The notes beneath the pieces were generated by a model. It ran no database searches. It was not told the DNA's origin and saw only the letters and a program-made list of their open reading frames with translations. Shown here piece by piece: positions 1 through 7,592 of a stretch of DNA of 64,000 nucleotides (position 1 is its first letter; every line of letters starts with the position of its first letter). Origin of the DNA: Streptomyces sp. MspMP-M5 (GTDB taxonomy: Bacteria; Actinomycetota; Actinomycetes; Streptomycetales; Streptomycetaceae); assembly GCF_000373585.1 (NCBI RefSeq), contig NZ_KB891907.1:227526-291525 (forward strand), written 5' to 3'. The translations under genes were made by a program, and so were the position numbers.

Positions 1-2
1 CC

Positions 3-353
3 CCCGCCGAGCGGCTCTTCGACGTCGCCCTGCGCGGCATGCTCGCCGAGGGCGGCGGCCCCGGCACCGACCGGTCACTGGAGGTCTGCCTCCGCTCCAT
101 CGGCGGCAGCGACGAAATCGCCGAGGCGCTCCGGGGACTTGGCGACGAGTACGCCGAGGTGCTCGCCACCCTCTCGCGCGCCGACGACGGCGCGCTGCGC
201 GGCGATCTCGCACTGTCCTGGCTGCTGGGCATCGGCCTGATGCGGGTGGTGGTCGGCAAGGAGCCGTTGGCCAGCGCCGATCCGGACACCGTCTGCCGGC
301 TGGTGGGGGAGGCGCTGGGCGCCCTGCTGGAGGGCCTGCCGAAGACCGGGTGA
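3..353 (+). CDS. TetR-family regulator, C-terminal part (5' end outside window)
   Basis: The reading frame is open from the window edge, so the DNA-binding N-terminus is missing. What remains is about 116 residues ending in a helical segment (LLGIGLMRVVVGKEPLAS then AD-DTV--LV) that matches the ligand-binding/dimerisation end of TetR regulators, where a Leu/Arg helix followed by a PLASADP-like turn is common in actinomycetes. No target can be proposed because its neighbours upstream are not visible. The call rests on this C-terminal pattern only, so a different helical protein cannot be excluded. Confidence 0.7.
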   Translation, partial: PAERLFDVALRGMLAEGGGPGTDRSLEVCLRSIGGSDEIAEALRGLGDEYAEVLATLSRADDGALRGDLALSWLLGIGLMRVVVGKEPLASADPDTVCRLVGEALGALLEGLPKTG

Positions 354-367
354 CACCGTCCGGCCGA

Positions 368-392
368 GGCCGCACTCGGGTGCGGTGCGGCC
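368..392 (+). terminator. Probable terminator after the TetR gene
   Basis: An 8-bp inverted repeat (GGCCGCAC / GTGCGGCC, loop 9 nt) lies 15 nt after the stop codon. There is no U-run, as is usual for streptomycete terminators. Confidence 0.5.
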
Positions 393-507
393 CGTGCTGC
401 GTTCCGGTGACCCTCCGGCGGGTCGCCGCGCGGGGTTGGATGGCAGCCCTATTGTCGCGCTTGCAGGAGAATGTTCCTTTTCTGCCCAGCTGAGTAAAGG
501 TGGAACA

Positions 508-990
508 ATGCTTCGTTCGATTCCTCGCGGGCTCGCGATGGCCGGTCTCGCCGCGGCTGCCCTGGTCGTCCCGGCCGCGGGCGCCGCGACCGCGGCCCCC
601 AGTGGCGCACAGGCCACGCTGTGCCCCTCCCACAGCCAGTGCCACGCCAAGCACGGCCGCCACCACGGCCACGGCGGCAGCCACGCAGGCCGACACGGGC
701 AAAGCCGTTACGACGACGGCTACGGGCGCGGCGGCCGCCGCTACGACGACGACTCCGGCCGCCGGGACGAAGGCTACGGTCGCCGCGATGACGACGAGGG
801 CCGCCGGGACGACGACTACGGCCGGCGCGACGACGAGGGCCACCGCCGTGACGACGGGGGCAAGCGCCGCGACGACGACGGCGGCAAGCGGCGCGACGAC
901 GACGGCCGCCACGACGAGGAGGCGGCCCGCCTCGCCGACGGCCTGGGCCGGCACGGCCTCCTCGGACTGGACTTCCTCGGTCTCCTCTAG
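508..990 (+). CDS. Secreted Arg/Asp/Gly-repeat protein
   Basis: 160 residues. The ATG at 508 is preceded by AAAGGTGG and gives a clean signal peptide (basic MLRSIPRG, hydrophobic Ala/Leu core, cleavage near AATAAPS, about residue 28-31). After a short His/Gly-rich stretch with two Cys, residues about 65-140 are a string of short, highly charged units such as GYGRRDDD, EGRRDDD and GGKRRDDD. The C-terminus ends in hydrophobic GLLGLDFLGLL. An exported, low-complexity polyampholyte, probably disordered. No enzyme motif. The function is unknown; cell-wall or matrix association, or polyanion/metal binding through alternating Arg and Asp, is only a guess. Longer upstream in-frame starts have no ribosome binding site and would bury the signal peptide. 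Confidence 0.8.
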   Translation: MLRSIPRGLAMAGLAAAALVVPAAGAATAAPSGAQATLCPSHSQCHAKHGRHHGHGGSHAGRHGQSRYDDGYGRGGRRYDDDSGRRDEGYGRRDDDEGRRDDDYGRRDDEGHRRDDGGKRRDDDGGKRRDDDGRHDEEAARLADGLGRHGLLGLDFLGLL

Positions 991-1020
991 CCGCCGCGTC
1001 CTGCCGCGTCGCCACCTCCA

Positions 1021-1047
1021 TGGGCCCGGGTCCGGTACCCGGGCCCA
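1021..1047. terminator. Bidirectional terminator between convergent genes
   Basis: Perfect 11-bp inverted repeat TGGGCCCGGGT / ACCCGGGCCCA with a 5-nt loop. It lies between the rightward secreted-protein gene and the leftward gene ending at 1091, so it can serve both. Confidence 0.75.
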
Positions 1048-1090
1048 CCGGTGTGTCGAGGGGCCGAACGCCCGGGGCCGGGCGGCCCGG

Positions 1091-1489
1091 TCACGGGTGG
1101 CCGATCGGCCGCAACCCGCCGTGCACCGGCGTCAGTTCGGTCGCGTACCGCGCGGGCGGCACGGGAACGGTCCGGCGCGGCGGCAGCACGTCCGGCGCCC
1201 GGTGCGGCCGCAGCGCGGTGAGCGCGCTCTCGGTCTCCTCCATCAGTGCCCGGTAGGACACCAGCCGCTGCCACTCCGGGTCCGCGACGCCGGGCACCGT
1301 AGCGGAGCGCTCCGCCCAGATCTGCACCAGCCCCGCGTACACGGGGGTCTGTCGGACGACTTCGGCGTTGATCCGCGGCGGCGCGGGGGCGACCTCCGTG
1401 CCGGGAGGAGCGGGCTGGGCCCCCGGGGAGCGGGGGACGAAGGCGGTCCGGCCGTGGCCGGCGACGGTGACGGACGAGGGAGCACTCAT
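1091..1489 (-). CDS. Conserved-looking hypothetical protein
   Basis: 132 residues from the ATG at 1489. The N-terminal 45 residues are Pro/Ala-rich; the middle (YAGLVQIWAERSA, then EWQRLVSYRALMEETESAL) looks like two amphipathic helices; the C-terminus has GGLRPIGHP. I do not recognise a family. It reads as soluble and has no signal peptide or membrane segment. It is divergent from the gene at 1665, sharing a 175-bp promoter region, and ends against the terminator at 1021-1047. The start is a choice: much longer in-frame extensions would run antisense through the neighbouring gene and are rejected. Confidence 0.6.
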   Translation of the reverse strand: MSAPSSVTVAGHGRTAFVPRSPGAQPAPPGTEVAPAPPRINAEVVRQTPVYAGLVQIWAERSATVPGVADPEWQRLVSYRALMEETESALTALRPHRAPDVLPPRRTVPVPPARYATELTPVHGGLRPIGHP

Positions 1490-1664
1490 GGCCGTTGAAA
1501 CGATTCGCCCCGCCGATCGGTCACTGCGCATACCCCCGGTCGGCCCCGTGCGCCCCGTCTCATAACATCCCAAAGCACTGCGCGCGATGCGGGGAATATC
1601 ACCTCTTACAGTGATCTCTCGTTGAGAACCGGACCAACCCCGGCCAAAAAGCGTTGTCGGTGAC

Positions 1665-2753
1665 ATGGAACCGAGGGAGTTGTGGGAGCGCCACGCGGTA
1701 CTCGCACAGGCTTTTTGCATCAGCGATGACGAGGTCCGCCGGACCCAAGGACTCCTCGACGAGGCCGAGGCCCGCCGCTCGCGGACCCTGGCCGCCTTCG
1801 CGGTGACCGTCGGCAGCGACGAGGTGGTCGCCGATCTGCTCGGCCTCGACGCCCGCGAGGTGCGTCTGGCCCGCCGTACCGTAGGCAAGGACGACGCCCG
1901 TGCGGTGGCCAAGAACCTGCTGGAGGAGTCCGAGCGGGAGCGCCGCGCCGCCCGCCGGGCCGAGCCCCAGCCGGAGAAGGCCGAGCCACCCCGCCCCGCC
2001 TCGCCCGCGGTCGCTGCCGCGGCAGCCGCCGCCGCGGCCGCGATCGGCAACGGCTGGCCACGGGCCACCACCGTCGGCAGCGTGACCTCCGACTCCCTCG
2101 GCTGGATCCCCCCGCGCCCGGCCGCGCCCGCTCCCACTCCTCCTCCCGCGCCTGCCGCTGCGCCCGCACCCCCGCCCGCCCAGGCCCCCGGGCCCCCGCC
2201 CATGCCCGTCACCGAACCGGCCTGGTCGCCGGCGCTGGACGCGGTACTGGTGCACAGCTACCACACCGGCGCCGACCTCACCGCGCTCGCCACCGAACTG
2301 GGCCTGGACGTGCACATCCTTGCCGCCCGCGCACACCAGCTCTCCTCCGAGTCCCAGACCGTCCGCCCCATGAACTCGGACCGCATCGGCCGCCATCGCC
2401 GGATGACCGACGTCCAGCCACCCGGTACCCACGACACCGGCCACATTCCCCGCACCGACGCGGCCGCACCGCCCCCGCCCCCGTACGATCCGCAGGCCGC
2501 CTGGGCGGCGAGCGCCCACGCCGCCCAATGGGCCGCACCACAGGACCCCTACGCCTCCTGGCAGCCACACGAACCCCACGCCTCCTGGCCATCCCAGGAA
2601 TCCCACAACCCCTGGGCCTCCCCACCACCCCCGGCACCCCCCTGGGACCCCAGCGCCGTCACCGTCGCCCAGCACGACTGGGACGGCATCCTCAGCCAGT
2701 GGGAGGCGGCCACCGCACCGCATATCTCCAGTCCCGGCCAGCAATACCCCTGA
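1665..2753 (+). CDS. Uncharacterised two-helical-module protein with Pro-rich linkers
   Basis: 362 residues. The first ~110 residues are helical, with a helix-turn-helix-like stretch around VTVGSDEVVADLLGLDAREVRL. Residues ~110-185 are a Pro/Ala linker. Residues ~186-230 (WSPALDAVLVHSY--GADLTALATELGLDVHILAARAHQL) have the spacing of a three-helix Myb/GcrA-like fold: a helix ending in HSYHTG, a short LTALATELG helix, and a last helix that could recognise DNA. The C-terminus is Pro/Trp-rich with repeated ASWPSQ/NPWASP-like units. The DNA-binding role is inferred from pattern only; no family name is claimed. A hairpin terminator follows at 2754. Confidence 0.7.
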   Translation: MEPRELWERHAVLAQAFCISDDEVRRTQGLLDEAEARRSRTLAAFAVTVGSDEVVADLLGLDAREVRLARRTVGKDDARAVAKNLLEESERERRAARRAEPQPEKAEPPRPASPAVAAAAAAAAAAIGNGWPRATTVGSVTSDSLGWIPPRPAAPAPTPPPAPAAAPAPPPAQAPGPPPMPVTEPAWSPALDAVLVHSYHTGADLTALATELGLDVHILAARAHQLSSESQTVRPMNSDRIGRHRRMTDVQPPGTHDTGHIPRTDAAAPPPPPYDPQAAWAASAHAAQWAAPQDPYASWQPHEPHASWPSQESHNPWASPPPPAPPWDPSAVTVAQHDWDGILSQWEAATAPHISSPGQQYP

Positions 2754-2780
2754 GCCGGACGGCTCGCGCCGCCGTCCGGC
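2754..2780 (+). terminator. Terminator between the hypothetical gene and the folD leader
   Basis: GCCGGACGGC / GCCGTCCGGC, a perfect 10-bp stem with a 7-nt loop, starts one base after the upstream stop codon. It separates folD transcription from the gene before it. Confidence 0.7.
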
Positions 2781-2800
2781 CATCGCCTAGAGTGGTCGGC

Positions 2801-2877
2801 GAGCCGTGACTGGCGCTTGGGTGGAGTACCACCAGGGAGCGGCTCGACCTCCTTGGTCAATGCCGTGCGCCTGGGCG
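2801..2877 (+). promoter_or_regulatory. ZTP (pfl) riboswitch upstream of folD
   Basis: The leader shows the pfl/ZTP layout: outer helix GAGCCG (2801-2806) with CGGCTC (2840-2845), the GTGACTGGCG segment (2807-2815), inner hairpin GGTGG-AGTA-CCACC (2820-2833), the AGGGAGC junction (2834-2840), and the 3' GCGCCTGGGC element (2867-2876). The ZTP class senses ZMP/ZTP, the purine intermediates that build up when 10-formyl-tetrahydrofolate is short, and is known upstream of folD, purH and glyA. The last element can instead pair downstream over the ribosome binding site (see 2870-2903). Confidence 0.88.
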
Positions 2878-2903
2878 ATCCCGTACGACGTACGACGCCC
2901 AGG
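2870..2903 (+). promoter_or_regulatory. Ribosome-binding-site sequestering hairpin of the folD riboswitch
   Basis: CCTGGGCG (2870-2877) is fully complementary to CGCCCAGG (2896-2903), and inside it CGTAC (2882-2886) pairs with GTACG (2890-2894). The 3' arm covers the first bases of the AGGAGG (2901-2906) that precedes the folD ATG at 2911. The 5' arm is also the 3' half of the ligand-binding domain. The two folds therefore exclude each other. Inferred logic: ligand binding holds CCTGGGC, frees AGGAGG and switches translation on. Confidence 0.75.
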
Positions 2904-2910
2904 AGGCGCT

Positions 2911-3774
2911 ATGACCACGACCACGTCCCCCACCGCCCGCCTCATGGACGGCAGCGCGCTCGCCCGCCGCATGGTCGAGGAGGCCGCCGCACGCGCCGCG
3001 GCGCTCACCGCGCGCACCGGCCAGGCCCCATGTCTGGCGACCGTCCTCGTAGGCGACGACCCGGCCTCCGTCACCTACGTCCGGATGAAGCGCAACCGCT
3101 GCGCCAAGGCCGGCATCCAGTCCCGGCACCTCGCCCTTCCCGCCGACACCACCACCGCTCAACTCGTCGACACCATCGGCGAGTTGTCGCATGACTCCGG
3201 GGTGCACGGCATCCTGCTCCAGCACCCGGTCGGCCCGCACATCGACGAGCGCGCCGCCTTCGAGGCCATCGCCCCCGAGAAGGACGTCGACGGCGTCACC
3301 GCGCACTCCTTCGCCGCGATGAGCCTCGGCATGGACGGCTTCGTGTCCTGCACCCCCGGCGGCATCATGCGCCTCCTGGACCACTATGACGTCGATCTCA
3401 CCGGCAAGCACGCGGTGGTCGTCGGGCGCAGCGCGATCCTCGGCAAGCCCGTCGGCATGCTGCTGCTCGGCCGCAATGCCACCGTCACCTACTGCCACTC
3501 CCGCACCGCCGACCTCGCCGCGCACACCAGGGCGGCCGATGTCGTGATCGCCGCGGTCGGCCGTCCCCGCTTCCTGCACGGCGACCAGCTCAAGCCGGGC
3601 GCCGTCGTCATCGACGCCGGTTGCAACGCCGGCAACGTCGGAGATGTGGACTTCGACTCCGCGGCCGCGGTCGCGAGCCTGATCACCCCCGTGCCCGGCG
3701 GCGTCGGCCCGATGACCATCGCCACCCTCCTCACCCAGACCGTCGACGCGGCGAGCCGCCAACTGGGCGCGTAA
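2911..3774 (+). CDS. folD: Bifunctional methylene-THF dehydrogenase / methenyl-THF cyclohydrolase
   Basis: 287 residues, usual length. It interconverts 5,10-methylene-THF and 10-formyl-THF through methenyl-THF with NADP in the cytosol. Visible motifs: VGDDPASVTYVRMKRN, with Lys60 at the place of the FolD catalytic lysine; GILLQHPVGPHID; the PEKDVDGV loop; the VVGRSAILGKPVGMLL nucleotide-binding turn; and the C-terminal ITPVPGGVGPMTIATLL signature. The ATG at 2911 is chosen because AGGAGG sits 5 nt before it and because the upstream in-frame codons fall inside the riboswitch. Control by the ZTP riboswitch fits its role in supplying formyl groups for purines. Confidence 0.97.
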   Translation: MTTTTSPTARLMDGSALARRMVEEAAARAAALTARTGQAPCLATVLVGDDPASVTYVRMKRNRCAKAGIQSRHLALPADTTTAQLVDTIGELSHDSGVHGILLQHPVGPHIDERAAFEAIAPEKDVDGVTAHSFAAMSLGMDGFVSCTPGGIMRLLDHYDVDLTGKHAVVVGRSAILGKPVGMLLLGRNATVTYCHSRTADLAAHTRAADVVIAAVGRPRFLHGDQLKPGAVVIDAGCNAGNVGDVDFDSAAAVASLITPVPGGVGPMTIATLLTQTVDAASRQLGA

Positions 3775-3877
3775 GTACACGACGTGATGCTCCGTCACGC
3801 CACGCCTCGTCGCGCCACCGTGGCCGTGGCCTGCCAGGGGTGGGGCTGCGGTATCAGCGGAAAGAGTGGATGAGCGA

Positions 3878-3975
3878 CGGGAAGGAGACGGAAGGGAAGG
3901 GGGACGAGGTGGGGGAGCGGAGGGGGTGGTGTGACGGGCGTGGGGGGTGTGGGCGCAGGTCAGGGGGTGGTCGGT
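3878..3975 (+). repeat. G-rich, strand-asymmetric spacer
   Basis: Roughly 100 nt almost free of C and T runs, with at least eight tracts of three or more G (for example GGGAAGGGGG, GTGGGGGAG, GGAGGGGGTGG, GTGGGGGGTGTGGG). No credible gene. The strand carrying the tracts could form G-quadruplexes. It lies between folD and the DUF5685 gene. Confidence 0.55.
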
Positions 3976-4040
3976 AGCATTCCCTGCCGCCGTCGCCATT
4001 GCCGGCTCATGTTCATGCCACACGGGGGGTTCGCTCTTAC

Positions 4041-5411
4041 ATGTTCGGAATTGTCAGGCCCTGCGCCCATCGTCTGACGCAGGGGCTCAGGACGGAGTGG
4101 ATGGCCCATCTGTGCGGCCTCTGCCTGGCGTTGCGCGCCGACCACGGCCAGTTCGCCCGGATCGTCACCAACTACGACGGACTGATCGTGTCCGTTCTGA
4201 CGGACGCCCAGTCCGGCCGTACCGATCTCCGCCGCCGCACCGCCGGCCCCTGCCCCCTGCGCGGTATGCGGACCGCCTCGGTCGCCCAGGGGGAGGGGGC
4301 GCGACTCGCGGCGTCGGTCTCGCTCGTCCTCGCCTCGGCGAAGATCCGCGACCATGTCGCCGACGGGAACGGGATGCTGCGCCGCCGGCCGATGGCCGCC
4401 GCGGCACGTCGGGTTGCCGCGGGCTGGGACCGGGCCGGTGCGCGTACCGGCGCCGCGCTCGGCTTCGACACCGCGGTCCTCGTCGACGCGGTGGACCGGC
4501 AGCTGGGCATCGAGCAGCTGGCCGGCCCCGGTACGCCGCTGACGAGGATCACCGAACCGACCGAGACGGCCACCGCCGCGGCCTTCGCCCACACCGCGGC
4601 ACTGGCCGGCCGGCCCGGTAATGCCGCGCCGCTGGCCGAGGCCGGCCGGCTCTTCGGCCGCCTGGCCCACCTCCTCGACGCCGTGGAGGACCGGACGGCG
4701 GATGCCGCCGAGGGTGCCTGGAACCCGATCACCGCCACCGGTGCCGGGCTGGCCGAGGCCCGCCGGCTGTGCGACGACGCACTGCACGGCATCCGCCTGG
4801 CGCTGCGCGATGTGGAGTTCACCGACTCCGCCCTGGTCCATGTGCTGCTGGTGCACGAACTGCGGCGCTCGGTGGACCGCGCCTTCGGCACGTCCTCCTG
4901 TTCCCACCAGGCCCACGGCGCGACACCCGGCCCCTACGACCCGCAGGGCGGGAACCCGTACGCCGACAATCCCTACGCCAATAGCCCCTATGTCAACAGT
5001 CCGTACGCCAACACTCCCTATGCGGGCAATCCCTATGGCGGCGCGGTTCAGCCGGGTGGGGGCGGTGGTGGCTATGGGGGCGGAGACGGCGGGGCCGGTT
5101 GGTCCGGTGGCTCGGGTGGTTCAGGTGGTCTGGGTGGCTCCGGTGGGGGTGGCGGGCAGCCGCCGCACTTCTCGCCGGAGCCGAAGAAGCCGCGTGGTTT
5201 CTGGGCGGGCTGTGCGGTCGCCATCGGGCTGTGCTGCACCTGCAAGGTCTGCTGCGCGTCGGAGTTCGAGGGGCCGTGGTCGCGCAAGATGCGCGAGGGC
5301 TGCTGCCACGCCTGCGATTGCTGTGACTGCTGCAGCAGCGGTGACAGCTGTGCGAGCTGCTGCAGTTGCAGCTGCGACTGCTGCGACAGCTGTGATTGTT
5401 GCGACTGCTGA
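4041..5411 (+). CDS. DUF5685-type protein with PY repeats and a Cys-rich tail
   Basis: 456 residues from the ATG at 4041. The N-terminal ~285 residues fit the DUF5685 family: MFGIVRPC start, then HLCGLCLALR (Cys8, Cys25, Cys28), an NYDGL motif and long helices. Residues 305-334 are six NPYA/SPYV-type repeats. A Gly/Ser linker (about 335-375) leads to PHFSPEPKKPRGFW. From residue 391 to the end, 24 of 66 residues are Cys, mostly CC pairs spaced by Asp or Ser (DCCDCC, SCDCCDSCDCC). No signal peptide or clear membrane span. The N-terminal Cys/His set suggests metal binding; the tail could bind metal or be a site of modification. The function is unknown. Confidence 0.85.
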   Translation: MFGIVRPCAHRLTQGLRTEWMAHLCGLCLALRADHGQFARIVTNYDGLIVSVLTDAQSGRTDLRRRTAGPCPLRGMRTASVAQGEGARLAASVSLVLASAKIRDHVADGNGMLRRRPMAAAARRVAAGWDRAGARTGAALGFDTAVLVDAVDRQLGIEQLAGPGTPLTRITEPTETATAAAFAHTAALAGRPGNAAPLAEAGRLFGRLAHLLDAVEDRTADAAEGAWNPITATGAGLAEARRLCDDALHGIRLALRDVEFTDSALVHVLLVHELRRSVDRAFGTSSCSHQAHGATPGPYDPQGGNPYADNPYANSPYVNSPYANTPYAGNPYGGAVQPGGGGGGYGGGDGGAGWSGGSGGSGGLGGSGGGGGQPPHFSPEPKKPRGFWAGCAVAIGLCCTCKVCCASEFEGPWSRKMREGCCHACDCCDCCSSGDSCASCCSCSCDCCDSCDCCDC

Positions 5412-5415
5412 GCCG

Positions 5416-5586
5416 GTGGCTGCGCGCGCGGATCCCGATGCCTGGCTCGACGGCGCGCCGGCCTCCCGCTTCGGCATCCGGGCCCCGTTCGACGTCCCCG
5501 ACGAGGCGCTGAGGGCGCTCACGCCGGACGCGTCCCGCCCCGTAGCGGGCGGCGTGATCCGTTACGCGGAGGCGTTCGGCGTCTGA
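5416..5586 (+). CDS. Possible small protein following the DUF5685 gene
   Basis: A GTG four bases after the DUF5685 stop opens 56 residues in a different frame (core FGIRAPFDVPDEALRALTPD, end GGVIRYAEAFGV). Codon third positions are GC-rich as in real genes here, and the spacing would allow translational coupling, but no ribosome binding site is visible. I do not recognise it. It may be the remnant of something larger. Confidence 0.35.
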   Translation: MAARADPDAWLDGAPASRFGIRAPFDVPDEALRALTPDASRPVAGGVIRYAEAFGV

Positions 5587-5702
5587 CGGGCCGTCGGCTG
5601 TCGGCCGCTGCCGGCGATCGGGGTGCCGGTGGGTGTGCCCGTTCGCCGGCTGCGGGCGGGCACACCCCGGGGCCCGGGAGGGGCGTTGGTCGGGGCCGGG
5701 GC

Positions 5703-6914
5703 CTATGCCGCGTCCCAGGTGACGGGGAGGCTCTGTACGCCGTGCATGGTCAGGTCCGTGCGCAGTGGCACCTCCTCTGGGGGTATGGCCAGGCGCAGCG
5801 TCGGGAAGCGGGTGAACAGGGCCGGGAAGGCCACCCGCATTTCGATACGGGCCAGTTGCTGGCCCAGGCACTGGTGGATGCCGTGGCCGAAGGCCAGATG
5901 GCCGGTGGCCCGGCGCCGCAGGTCGAGGGTGTCGGGGTCGGGGAAGCGCGCCGGGTCGCGGTTGGCGGCCTGGATCGCGAGGGTGACCGTCTCCCCGGCC
6001 TTGATCAACTGGCCGTCCAGCTCGACGTCTTCCAGCGCCGTGCGCACCCCGGTGTGGGCGATGGTGAGATAGCGCATCAGCTCTTCCACCGCCTGGTCGG
6101 CCAGGGCGGGGTCGGCGCGCAGGGCGGCGGCCTGGTCGGGATGGGTCAGCAGGGCGAAGGTGCCGAGCCCGAGCATGTTCGAGGTGGTGTCCAGCCCCGC
6201 GCCGAGCAGGAAGCTGCCTACGCCGGCCAGTTCCTCGTCGGTGAGATCGGTGCCGGTCAGGTCGCTGAGCAGATCGTCGGTGGGCCGGGCGCGCTTGGCG
6301 AGCACCAGTTTTCCGACGTACTCCTGCAGCGCGGCCATGGCGGCGTACTGGTCCTCCATGGTGCCGTCCGTGCTGCTGGCCCCCATGGCGTGTTCCTGGA
6401 AGAGCTCGCGTTCGGCATAGGGGACGCCGAGCAGTTCACAGATCATCAGCGCGGGGAGCGGGTGCGCGTAGGCTTTCACCAGGTCGACCGGCGGGCCCTG
6501 GCGCTCCATGGCGTCGAGGTGCTCGACGGTGATCTGCTCGACGCGCGAGGTCAGCTCGCGCATGCGGCGCACCGTGAACTTCCCCATGAGCAGCCGCCGG
6601 TAGCGGGTGTGGTGGGGCGGGTCGATACCGGTCAGGTCGCCGACCGGGGCCGGCGGGAACGTGACCTCCTCCGTGCCCGGGAACGGCGCGTGCATCAGCT
6701 CGTAGCGCGAACTGAAGCGCGGGTCGCCGGCCACCGCGCGGGACACGGAATACCCGGTGGCCAGCCAGCCGACGTGGCCGTCCGGGTAGCGCATCCGACG
6801 GAGCGGCTGCTCCTCGCGCAGTTCCGCCAGCTCGGCGGGCGGGTCGAAAGGGCACCCCTCGGGACGGGTGATCGGCAACTCGGTGAGCGGCTCCCGCTCA
6901 GGGTGATGCGACAT
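5703..6914 (-). CDS. Cytochrome P450
   Basis: 403 residues, full length for a soluble bacterial P450. Visible: I-helix AGLDTT (239-244) with the acid/Thr pair for oxygen activation, K-helix ELMR (278-281), and the heme loop FGHGIHQCLG with ligand Cys349. The opening (ITRPEGCPFDPP) and IDPPHHTRYRRLL resemble the CYP105-like class of streptomycetes. No ferredoxin gene is adjacent, so electrons must come from elsewhere. No biosynthetic partners lie beside it, so the substrate is unknown. It is transcribed alone toward the left. Confidence 0.95.
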   Translation of the reverse strand: MSHHPEREPLTELPITRPEGCPFDPPAELAELREEQPLRRMRYPDGHVGWLATGYSVSRAVAGDPRFSSRYELMHAPFPGTEEVTFPPAPVGDLTGIDPPHHTRYRRLLMGKFTVRRMRELTSRVEQITVEHLDAMERQGPPVDLVKAYAHPLPALMICELLGVPYAERELFQEHAMGASSTDGTMEDQYAAMAALQEYVGKLVLAKRARPTDDLLSDLTGTDLTDEELAGVGSFLLGAGLDTTSNMLGLGTFALLTHPDQAAALRADPALADQAVEELMRYLTIAHTGVRTALEDVELDGQLIKAGETVTLAIQAANRDPARFPDPDTLDLRRRATGHLAFGHGIHQCLGQQLARIEMRVAFPALFTRFPTLRLAIPPEEVPLRTDLTMHGVQSLPVTWDAA

Positions 6915-7177
6915 GGTTCAAGTCCTCCATTGTGTACCGCAGTTGAGCGAACGGCCGGAGCTCCGTGATGTCATCATGGCACATCTTTGGCGCCACGTGT
7001 GAGGTGGTGGCGTTATTTATGTGTCGCGGTGGCGTCAGGCGTGGCGCTATGTCGCTGCGGTGCGGGCTCAGGAGGCGAGCGTGGCCGATGTGGCGGCCGG
7101 GCTGCGACTGCGGCTGCCCGGCGGCTGGGGCCGGAGCCGCCGGGTGAACGGTGCCGCTTCGGGGGCGCCCGCCGTCG

Positions 7178-7522
7178 CTATCCCTCCGGGTAGAACACGA
7201 ACAGCGTGCAGCCCGTCGTCGTCTGGGGGACGTGCCAGGATCCGGCGGGTGCGTGGATGAACGAGCCGGCCGGATAGTCGCGTTCCCCGTCGTTGAAGAC
7301 TCCGGAGACCACGAACACCTCCTCGGGGCCCGGCTCGTGGACGTCTATGCCGTCCCAGCACGTCTTTGGATCCATCTCCAGGACCTGGGCCTTGGCGCCG
7401 TTCTCCCCGCTCCACAGCGGCCGCGACCGGATGCCGGGGAACAGCTCGCGCACCGGTGCGTCCGCGACGGCGGTCCATACGTAGCCGGTCGGTTGGTTGT
7501 CTGCGTTCACTTTCGTTGCCAT
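7178..7522 (-). CDS. Cupin-domain protein (ChrR-like fold)
   Basis: 114 residues. The single beta-barrel domain carries DVHEPGPEEVFVVSGVF, the first cupin motif with His and two Glu, and FIHAPAGSWHVPQT as the second motif, so a metal site is likely. Such single cupins bind small ligands or act as dioxygenases or isomerases; the substrate cannot be read from sequence. Divergent from a GlxA-type regulator across 70 bp that contain a palindrome (7561-7578), so it is probably that regulator's target. Confidence 0.8.
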   Translation of the reverse strand: MATKVNADNQPTGYVWTAVADAPVRELFPGIRSRPLWSGENGAKAQVLEMDPKTCWDGIDVHEPGPEEVFVVSGVFNDGERDYPAGSFIHAPAGSWHVPQTTTGCTLFVFYPEG

Positions 7523-7560
7523 ACGGACAGCGTCGGGGAACGGCGCCGTCCGGCCGAGTG

Positions 7561-7578
7561 TCAGGAATGACATTCTGA
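7561..7578. promoter_or_regulatory. Palindromic operator candidate
   Basis: TCAGgAATG-A-CATTCTGA: an inverted repeat with one extra base in the left arm, 15 nt before the GlxA-type regulator start and in the only control region of the divergent cupin gene. Inferred to be the regulator's binding site. Confidence 0.5.
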
Positions 7579-7592
7579 GGTACTTTTCTGCC

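Noticed and set aside
449..2212. Long antisense frames across the first 2 kb
   Set aside because: Typical high-GC shadow frames: third-position bias and motifs favour the genes given on the other strand.
2806..2910. Earlier in-frame start for folD
   Set aside because: Those codons lie inside the ZTP riboswitch, and AGGAGG is placed correctly only for the ATG at 2911.
5703..6914. P450 as part of a biosynthetic gene cluster
   Set aside because: Neighbours are DUF5685, cupin and GlxA genes; no synthase, carrier, ferredoxin or export genes are adjacent.
7021..7260. Rightward 79-codon frame upstream and antisense to the cupin gene
   Set aside because: Codon bias is fair for ~50 codons, but it overlaps the cupin 3' end on the other strand, has no clear binding site and no recognisable motif.
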